Source: an uncultured Bacilli bacterium
GTDB lineage: Bacteria > Bacillota_I > Bacilli_A > RF39 > UBA660
NCBI GenBank assembly: GCA_944329505.1
Contig: CALVIJ010000022.1
Coordinates: 1 to 11,648, forward strand
Direction: 5' to 3'
Length of the DNA stretch: 11,648 bases
Shown here: piece by piece, positions 6,892 through 11,648 of the stretch
How the letters are laid out: each line of letters begins with the position of its first letter
Numbering within the stretch: the stretch's first letter is position 1
Notes under the pieces: model-generated
What the model was told of the DNA's origin: nothing
Database searches by the model: none
The model's input: the letters and a program-made list of their open reading frames with translations, nothing else
Position numbers and translations under genes: made by a program

Positions 6892-7591
6892 ACCTTTTTA
6901 AAATAAGTTCATTATGTCTCACTAAAAAGTCTTTAGGAGTCATGGGTGGATAACTATGTGAAGCCTCTATTAAATCACTAACTAATCTATCACCATTTAT
7001 TTTAGATAGGACTTCTGGTTCTACTAATTCATAATAATCAGCTTTTTTCATTTTTATATTTCTAGCAAAATCTAAAACATAATCCCCATCCTCTACAAAG
7101 GAATGAAGATACTTATAATTATCAAGTGGGCTATTTATAAAACCTGTTGTTATATATTCATAATCAATACTTAATAAAGAAGAAATCTCATGACATTTTG
7201 TCGCATATTTACCTGCATATACCTTACATAAAATATCAATTGTTTTCTTATCATCACTCATCATATAAGCTTCCCGAATATCATTTACACATAAAGAAAA
7301 ACGGACATCACCTAAACTAGTATTCAAAAACTTACTGCTTTCATTCACACTATAATTTAAAATATAAGGATGATTTTCTAAATAATCAGAAGCTAAAGTG
7401 TTTTCTAGTAAATTAATAGTATAATTTCCTAAAATAAAATATAAATAACCTTTTATATCCAATTTATAACTAGATCCCTGTACATACTGATTTAAATTAT
7501 AAAATGGATCAACCCCAGATCTATCTAAAAAATTTACAATTGTAAAAGCATCATTAAATTCTTCTGAATCATAGTAATCTGTATATGCCAT
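6890..7591 (-). CDS. Unknown protein with possible Cys-His-Asp triad
   Basis: I do not recognise a named family. ATG at 7591 is preferred (233 residues; GGAG eight bases upstream) over the TTG one codon earlier. No signal peptide or membrane segment is evident, so a cytosolic protein is likely. In the second half the order is Cys133 (ATKCHEISSLL), then ITTGFI at 147-152, His163 (YLHSFVEDGD) and Asp174 (YVLDFARN). A Cys, a Gly-rich strand, His-x-x-V/W-E and then Asp in a hydrophobic strand is the pattern of the papain-like fold seen in transglutaminase-core and arylamine N-acetyltransferase proteins. That link is inference from motif order only. The gene has its own TTGACT-N16-TATAAT promoter and its own terminator, and lies between ligA and hrcA without a functional link that I can see. 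Confidence 0.85.
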   Translation of the reverse strand: MAYTDYYDSEEFNDAFTIVNFLDRSGVDPFYNLNQYVQGSSYKLDIKGYLYFILGNYTINLLENTLASDYLENHPYILNYSVNESSKFLNTSLGDVRFSLCVNDIREAYMMSDDKKTIDILCKVYAGKYATKCHEISSLLSIDYEYITTGFINSPLDNYKYLHSFVEDGDYVLDFARNIKMKKADYYELVEPEVLSKINGDRLVSDLIEASHSYPPMTPKDFLVRHNELILKR

Positions 7592-7614
7592 CAAATCAAC
7601 TCCACTAAACCACT

Positions 7615-7642
7615 ATTATATAATCATTTTGAAGAAAGTCAA
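7615..7642 (-). promoter_or_regulatory. Promoter of the unknown gene at 6890-7591
   Basis: Minus strand: TTGACT at 7637-7642, a 16-base spacer and a perfect TATAAT at 7615-7620. Transcription would start near 7608, giving a leader of under 20 bases before the ATG at 7591. The -35 box directly follows the tail of the ligA terminator. Confidence 0.8.
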
Positions 7643-7643
7643 A

Positions 7644-7670
7644 TTGAAAAAGTACTATTTCTAGTACTTT
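7644..7670 (-). terminator. Terminator of ligA
   Basis: Minus strand: AAAGTACTA and TAGTACTTT form a perfect 9-bp stem with a GAAA (GNRA) tetraloop, then TTC and AAT. The left arm starts in the last codons and includes most of the TAG stop of ligA. The T-run is short, so efficiency may be moderate. Confidence 0.75.
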
Positions 7671-9634
7671 GATAAATTATTTAAAAATTCTTCTTCATCC
7701 CAAATAGTAACACCTAAATCTTTAGCTTTCGTAAGTTTACTACCTGCCTCAGCTCCAGCTATTACCACACTAGTTTTCTTACTAACACTTGAACTTACAG
7801 TTCCACCTAACTGTTCTATTCTAATTCTAGCCTCATCACGAGTAAATCTTTCTAAAGAACCTGTTAATACAAAAGTCTTACCAGTAAACATAGTCTCTTC
7901 TGTACTAACCTCTTTTAAATAACTCATATTGACACCATTATCTTTTAACTTTTGAATTAAATCTTTATTCTTATCATCATTAAAGAAATCACAAACACTT
8001 TTAGCTATAATATTTCCAATATCTTTAATACTAGCTAAATCTTCAAACCCAGCACTCATCAAATTATCCATATTTTTAAACTCCCTAGCTAGTATATCTG
8101 CTGTTTTAGTTCCAACATGACGAATAGAAAGTCCGAATAATAACCTTTCTAAAGAATTATTCTTACTCTTTTCTATTTCATCTAATAACTTTTCAATACT
8201 TTTTTCACCAAAGCCCTCAAGTTCTTTTAATTCCTCTTTGTGTTCATATAAATGATAAAAATCGCTATCATCTTTTAAATAACCTAAATTATAAAAATCC
8301 TCGATTATCCTATCACCAAAACCAGTAATATTCATAGCATGACGAGAAGTAAAATGAATTAATTTCTCCTGTGTTCTAGCTGGACAATGTTCATTTAAAC
8401 AGTAATAAGCAGCTTCATCTTCTTTTCTCGTTAAATCCTCACCACATATCGGACACTTATCCACCATATTAAATTTCTTTTCAGTTCCATCTCTTCTCTC
8501 TACAATTGGTTTAACAACCTCTGGAATAACATCTCCAGCTTTCTTAATAGAAACAATATCACCTATACGTATATCTTTACTTAATACATAATCTTCATTA
8601 TGAAGTGTTGCTTTAGATATTAAAGATCCCATAACACGCACCGGTTCCAAAATCGCACTAGGAGTTACTTGACCAGTTCTACCAACAGTACAAATAATAT
8701 CTTTAACTCTAGTCAAAACCTCTTCAGCTGGGAACTTATAAGCTATCGCCCATTTAGGACTCCTTGCTGTAAAACCTAATCTTTGTTGATCATTCAAATC
8801 ATCTACCTTAATAACAATACCATCTATCTCATAAGGTAAATTAGGTCTTTCCTTAGTATAATGATCTACATACTCCATAAGTTCATTTATATTATTAATC
8901 TTTCTATTATTAGGATTAACTACAAACCCAAGTTCTTTCATAAACCTCAAAGCATCACTATGAGTATATATATTATAGTCCTCTGGATCAGGCAAATGAT
9001 AAATAAAGCAAGATAATTTTCTACTAGCTGCCACCTTAGAATCTAATTGTCTAACACTTCCAGCTGCCGCATTACGTGGATTTGCAAAATTAGCTCCCCC
9101 CTCATTTAACTTCTTAAAAGAAGCCTTACTCATATATATTTCTCCACGTACTTCTATATCAATCGGTTTATTAATTTTAAGTGGAATATCTTTTATTGTC
9201 TTCGCATTATGTGTAATATCTTCGCCAGTAACTCCATCCCCACGAGTAGCTGCCCGAACTAATTCACCATTTCTATATAAAAGTGATACAGAAAGTCCAT
9301 CTATTTTAAGTTCTGCAACATACTTAGGATTAGGAACTACCTTTTTAACTCTCTCATCAAATAAAATAATTTCCTCTTCATTAAAAATATCTCCAAGTGA
9401 TAACATTGGAATTTCATGAGTAACTTTTTTAAACTCTGAAATAATCTCACTACCAACCCTTTGAGTTGGTGAATCTATTTTCTTAAACTCTGGATGAGCT
9501 TCCTCTAATCTCATAAGCTCTTCCATATATCTATCATACTCTTGATCGGTAATCGTTGGATTATCATTCACATAATAATCGTGATTTGCTTTATTAATAA
9601 TCTCAGTTAGTTCTTTAATTCTTTCTTCTATCAT
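7661..9634 (-). CDS. ligA: NAD-dependent DNA ligase LigA
   Basis: Seals nicks in DNA using NAD+, joining Okazaki fragments and completing repair. The start is ATG at 9634 (657 residues, MIEERIKELTEI...), three bases after AGGTGAG; an in-frame upstream ATG at 9679 would add 15 hydrophobic residues translated from the promoter. Domains: Ia with the YDRYMEEL helix, adenylation domain with the AMP-accepting Lys110 in KIDG, OB fold, four-Cys zinc finger at 394, 397, 412 and 417, helix-hairpin-helix repeats, and a C-terminal BRCT domain from about 582. All domains are present and the length is typical (about 650-670). It is transcribed alone, with its own promoter and terminator, and diverges from the plus-strand genes to the right. 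Confidence 0.98.
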   Translation of the reverse strand: MIEERIKELTEIINKANHDYYVNDNPTITDQEYDRYMEELMRLEEAHPEFKKIDSPTQRVGSEIISEFKKVTHEIPMLSLGDIFNEEEIILFDERVKKVVPNPKYVAELKIDGLSVSLLYRNGELVRAATRGDGVTGEDITHNAKTIKDIPLKINKPIDIEVRGEIYMSKASFKKLNEGGANFANPRNAAAGSVRQLDSKVAASRKLSCFIYHLPDPEDYNIYTHSDALRFMKELGFVVNPNNRKINNINELMEYVDHYTKERPNLPYEIDGIVIKVDDLNDQQRLGFTARSPKWAIAYKFPAEEVLTRVKDIICTVGRTGQVTPSAILEPVRVMGSLISKATLHNEDYVLSKDIRIGDIVSIKKAGDVIPEVVKPIVERRDGTEKKFNMVDKCPICGEDLTRKEDEAAYYCLNEHCPARTQEKLIHFTSRHAMNITGFGDRIIEDFYNLGYLKDDSDFYHLYEHKEELKELEGFGEKSIEKLLDEIEKSKNNSLERLLFGLSIRHVGTKTADILAREFKNMDNLMSAGFEDLASIKDIGNIIAKSVCDFFNDDKNKDLIQKLKDNGVNMSYLKEVSTEETMFTGKTFVLTGSLERFTRDEARIRIEQLGGTVSSSVSKKTSVVIAGAEAGSKLTKAKDLGVTIWDEEEFLNNLSKY

Positions 9635-9637
9635 AAT

Positions 9638-9644
9638 CTCACCT
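9638..9644 (-). promoter_or_regulatory. ligA ribosome binding site, decides the start
   Basis: AGGTGAG lies three bases before the ATG at 9634. It falls inside the longer reading from 9679, which has no such site, so the inner start is preferred. It also matches the family N-terminus. Confidence 0.85.
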
Positions 9645-9650
9645 ATAATT

Positions 9651-9679
9651 ATTATAAACAATAAAAAAACAAACTTCAA
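9651..9679 (-). promoter_or_regulatory. Probable ligA promoter
   Basis: Minus strand: TTGAAG at 9674-9679, a 17-base spacer and TATAAT at 9651-9656. The predicted start of transcription near 9644 would fall on the Shine-Dalgarno site, giving a leader of only about ten bases. A weaker alternative, TTGTAC-N16-TAAAAT (9693-9720), would give a normal leader, and its -35 box lies inside the palindrome at 9714-9728. Confidence 0.6.
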
Positions 9680-9713
9680 TTAAATAACAAAAATTTTAAA
9701 AAATAATAAAAAA

Positions 9714-9760
9714 CGTACAAAATGTACGAAAAAAATAGTAAAAACCGTACAAAATGTACG
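9714..9760. repeat. Two identical palindromes, 32 bp apart
   Basis: The palindrome CGTACA-AAA-TGTACG occurs at 9714-9728 and 9746-9760. With the following AAAA, the direct repeat is 19 bp (9714-9732 and 9746-9764). Centres are 32 bp apart, close to three helical turns, so two dimers would bind the same face. The core TACA-N3-TGTA resembles BlaI/CopY-type operators (TACA-N2-TGTA) but has one extra spacer base. It lies between ligA and the ATPase remnant and may be an operator or a piece of a small mobile repeat. Confidence 0.75.
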
Positions 9761-10048
9761 AAAATATTCCATAATGGTATCGATGTGACAAAATATATAG
9801 AAAAATTTAAAAAATTATACTATTACACATTTGGAAAATATGAAATTGATTTTTTAATTAAATTAAATGGTGATATTATTCCTGTAGAAGTTAAATCTGG
9901 AAGAAGAAACAAAAGTAAAAGTCTAAACGAATACATTAAAAAATATAATCCTAAATATAGTATAAGAATATCCTCCAAAAACTTTGGAATGGAAAACAAT
10001 ATCAAATCAGTACCTTTATATGCAGTATTTTGTATTAATGAAGACTAA
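9722..10048 (+). pseudogene. C-terminal remnant of a DUF4143-type ATPase
   Basis: The open frame encodes 108 residues. From about residue 33 to the end it reads like the C-terminus of AAA-type ATP-binding proteins with a DUF4143 domain, which are usually near 400 residues: EIDFLI at 41-46, PVEVKSG at 54-60, KSKSLNEYIKKYNPKYSIRIS at 65-84, and the typical VPLYAVFCI ending. E41, D43, E56 and K58 fit the PD-(D/E)xK nuclease-like core of that domain. The whole N-terminal ATPase part is absent. The first ATG lies within a palindrome and has no Shine-Dalgarno site, so the piece is probably a decayed fragment; the natural stop codon and terminator remain. A short expressed protein is possible but less likely. 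Confidence 0.75.
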
Positions 10049-10066
10049 TCTCAAGTCTTCTTTTCT
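10040..10066 (+). terminator. Terminator of the ATPase remnant
   Basis: GAAGACT and AGTCTTC pair over 7 bp around a 7-base loop, followed by TTTTCT. The left arm contains the last two sense codons and the first base of the TAA stop. Its T-run runs into the next promoter, whose -35 box starts at 10068. Confidence 0.82.
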
Positions 10067-10067
10067 A

Positions 10068-10095
10068 TTGACAAATAATCTTTTTTTAGTATAAT
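10068..10095 (+). promoter_or_regulatory. Strong promoter of the putative metalloprotease gene
   Basis: TTGACA at 10068-10073 and TATAAT at 10090-10095, both perfect, with a 16-base T-rich spacer. Transcription would start near 10102, giving a leader of under 20 bases. No operator-like repeat is seen around it. Confidence 0.88.
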
Positions 10096-10118
10096 AATTA
10101 CACAAAAGGAGATGTAAC

Positions 10119-11084
10119 ATGTTAGATAAAAGTGAATTATTAGAATTTGAAAAGATTTTAGCACTCGGTGGTTTTAACACATATAAATCAGCTTATTTCG
10201 ATAGTGAAAATTATAAAAAATTAAGAACAGCCTTTTTAGATAATTTACCAAAGGCCAACATAGCATATCCAAATATTAAATTCTGTTCACTTTCTAAAGT
10301 TAAACAAGCTGGAAAAGAAATCGTAAATAAACACACTAATAACACTGATATAAAAGTCCCATACTCTTTTGAAGATGAATTAGAATCAGCTTTAATCGAA
10401 ACTTTCGGACCAATCCCTGAAGAAGATAAAATGGATGAAATAATTGAATTTGTCCAAAACAATATGGATCTCAAAAAAGTAACTGACATACCTTTATTTT
10501 CAGACCTATCCAGTAATCGAAACGGCTATACAGCCTATTCTCCATTTTACAAAAATTTCCAAAACTTAAAATACTATGAAAAACTCCCACATATAATCGT
10601 TGCTATTGGTTTAAAAGGCTCAAGCGATGATTTCGCCAAAGGTATTTATGTTCACGAAATGTATCACGCTTTAAGTAAAAGAAATAAAGGATATACTAAT
10701 AACTATCTATATGATGAAACTTTATCCATATTTATGGAAAGAGTAGCTGCTTTAGATCTTGATGAAAACTTAGTAAAACCAGCTATTCTAAGAAGAACAT
10801 TAAATATTAAAGATGATATTATTAATCTTACACATAATGAATTTGTTGAAGAAAGCTATAACAGTATTATAGAGCCAAAGAAATACATCTTATCATTCTT
10901 ATTAGCTACTGCTTTATTTAACACATATTCACATTCATCAAACAAAGGAAAAAGACAAATAGATAATGAAATTAATAAAGTATTAATGGGGTATCAGCAA
11001 TTAGAAGATGTTTTAGAAAAATATGAAATAACAGAAGAAAAAGGATCTAGTATAGTAAAAAGACAAATTAAAACCATGAAATAA
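10119..11084 (+). CDS. Putative HExxH zinc metalloprotease, family unknown
   Basis: The gene encodes 321 residues from ATG at 10119, after the strong Shine-Dalgarno site AAGGAGATG at 10106-10114. I do not recognise a named family. The segment GIYVHEMYHAL holds an HExxH zinc-peptidase motif at 179-183. Downstream, YDETLSIFMERVAAL offers Glu200 (17 residues after the second His) and Glu207 (24 after) as the third zinc ligand, which suggests a gluzincin. No signal peptide or clear membrane span is seen; residues 257-268 are hydrophobic but short, so a cytosolic location is likely. Codon use resembles the housekeeping genes. It is transcribed alone from a consensus promoter. An insertion sequence appears to begin nine bases after its stop, and no terminator of its own remains visible. 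Substrate and role are unknown. Confidence 0.88.
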   Translation: MLDKSELLEFEKILALGGFNTYKSAYFDSENYKKLRTAFLDNLPKANIAYPNIKFCSLSKVKQAGKEIVNKHTNNTDIKVPYSFEDELESALIETFGPIPEEDKMDEIIEFVQNNMDLKKVTDIPLFSDLSSNRNGYTAYSPFYKNFQNLKYYEKLPHIIVAIGLKGSSDDFAKGIYVHEMYHALSKRNKGYTNNYLYDETLSIFMERVAALDLDENLVKPAILRRTLNIKDDIINLTHNEFVEESYNSIIEPKKYILSFLLATALFNTYSHSSNKGKRQIDNEINKVLMGYQQLEDVLEKYEITEEKGSSIVKRQIKTMK

Positions 11085-11093
11085 AGAAGATTT

Positions 11094-11648
11094 GGGTGTG
11101 TCAAGAAAAGTGTGTAAGTAATCAAAATATCATATATAAAATTATCAAAGAACTTAATTACAATATTTACGGAATCTGTCTTGAAACTTGGGATGGGCAT
11201 CTAACTCATTTCTAACCATAGCCCAATTATAAATAGTAGAATTATCCCATTTTTTATAAAGTTCAGTTACCCTTAAATATAGTAATTTTAATAGTGCGTT
11301 TTCATTAGGAAAAGCACTTTTTTTTGTAACTTTTCTAAATGAAGAATTAACAGATTCAATGGCATTAGTTGTATACATAACGCGTCTTATAGTACTAGAA
11401 TAATCAAAAAGTTGTTCCACATGATTAAAATTTCTAACCCAAACATCAACAGCTCCAGAATATTTTGACCATGTAGTTTTAAATTTTTCAAACTCAGTTT
11501 GAGCTGTTTTTAAATTAGGAGCTCCATAAATTAATTTTAAATTGGCAGTAAATTTTTTATAATCTTTACTTGGAACATATTTTAAAGAATTTCTTATCAA
11601 ATGAACAATACATCTTTGAACAACAACACCTTTAAATATTTCCTTAGC
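11094..11648 (-). mobile_element. IS256-family insertion sequence, partial
   Basis: The transposase gene is at 11154-11648, and the element end is probably near 11094, where GGGTGTGTCAAG begins and GTGTGT recurs at 11110-11115, as a terminal inverted repeat might. The other end lies beyond the window, so neither the inverted repeat nor the 8-9 bp target duplication (candidate bases just before 11094) can be confirmed. It is inserted directly after the metalloprotease stop codon, tail to tail. Confidence 0.75.
11154..11648 (-). CDS. IS256-family transposase, C-terminal part
   Basis: Mutator-type DDE transposase. The frame is open to the window edge: 164 residues are visible of a family length near 400, beginning AKEIFKGVVVQRCIVHLIRN, so the N-terminal domain and the first catalytic Asp residues are outside. 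The visible part has the family hallmarks QRCIVHLIRNSLKYVPSKD, a helical stretch with W residues, and TTNAIESVNSSFRKVTK, which holds the catalytic Glu, followed by the AFPNENALLKLLYL segment. A TTG at 11600 is not the real start. It ends with TAA and no frameshift is seen, so the element may be active. Confidence 0.93.
   Translation of the reverse strand, partial: AKEIFKGVVVQRCIVHLIRNSLKYVPSKDYKKFTANLKLIYGAPNLKTAQTEFEKFKTTWSKYSGAVDVWVRNFNHVEQLFDYSSTIRRVMYTTNAIESVNSSFRKVTKKSAFPNENALLKLLYLRVTELYKKWDNSTIYNWAMVRNELDAHPKFQDRFRKYCN

Noticed and set aside
7595..7660. Riboswitch or structured leader before the unknown gene
   Set aside because: The predicted leader is under 20 bases, and the hairpin in the gap belongs to the ligA terminator upstream of the promoter.
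9635..9679. Hydrophobic N-terminal leader on LigA (possible membrane anchor)
   Set aside because: The 15 residues are translated from the -10 region and Shine-Dalgarno sequence; the ATG at 9634 has the ribosome site and matches the LigA family start.
9823..10005. Minus-strand hydrophobic frame opposite the ATPase remnant
   Set aside because: Leu/Ile/Phe-rich because it is antisense to an AT-rich Lys/Asn-rich coding region; no start signals.
10211..10489. Minus-strand frame opposite the metalloprotease gene
   Set aside because: Shadow frame without a ribosome site, fully covered by a better-supported gene.
10994..11200. Minus-strand frame across the metalloprotease end and the IS end
   Set aside because: It spans two unrelated units and overlaps both real genes; it has no start signals.
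1..11648. Mycoplasma-type code (TGA read as Trp)
   Set aside because: hrcA and pepF both end at TGA at sensible family lengths and Trp is encoded by TGG in the intact genes.
1..11648. tRNA, rRNA or other RNA genes
   Set aside because: No cloverleaf, rRNA-like or known ncRNA sequence was recognised in any gap; all gaps are short and AT-rich.

Overview
The window comes from a very AT-rich, low-GC Gram-positive type genome (Firmicutes/Bacilli or a related Mollicutes-like gut lineage; the exact taxon is inference). Pointers are an HrcA/CIRCE-controlled chaperone operon, strong AGGTGA or AAGGAG Shine-Dalgarno sites, near-consensus sigma-A promoters and short gaps. TAA, TAG and TGA are all used as stops, so this is not the Mycoplasma code. 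Most of the window is housekeeping DNA; the accessory material lies at the two ends and around 9.7-11.6 kb.

Left to right: 1-230 has no gene but holds three 22-bp repeats and a small palindrome that look like decayed insertion-sequence ends. From 231 to 6761 (minus strand) is one heat-shock operon read hrcA-grpE-dnaK-pepF-dnaJ. It starts at a perfect TTGACA-N17-TATAAT promoter flanked by two CIRCE operators and ends at a terminator that overlaps the dnaJ stop codon. Two things are unusual: an M3-family oligoendopeptidase gene (pepF) lies between dnaK and dnaJ, and GrpE has a His/Cys/Asp/Lys-rich N-terminal extension that looks able to bind metal. HrcA would repress the operon; DnaK, DnaJ and GrpE form the Hsp70 cycle, and PepF could degrade peptides released during stress.

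Next (minus strand) come a monocistronic gene of unknown function with a possible Cys-His-Asp (papain/transglutaminase-like) triad at 6890-7591, and ligA (NAD-dependent DNA ligase) at 7661-9634, each with its own promoter and terminator. Divergent from ligA on the plus strand is the C-terminal stump of a DUF4143-type ATPase. It is preceded by two identical 15-bp palindromes 32 bp apart. A plus-strand gene for an HExxH putative metalloprotease follows, with a strong promoter. Nine bases after its stop codon begins what looks like the end of an IS256-family element, whose transposase runs off the right edge.

A recurring architectural feature is that transcription terminators start inside the stop codon or last codons of the gene they end, and Shine-Dalgarno sites overlap the upstream stop codon, so the genome is packed very tightly at gene junctions.
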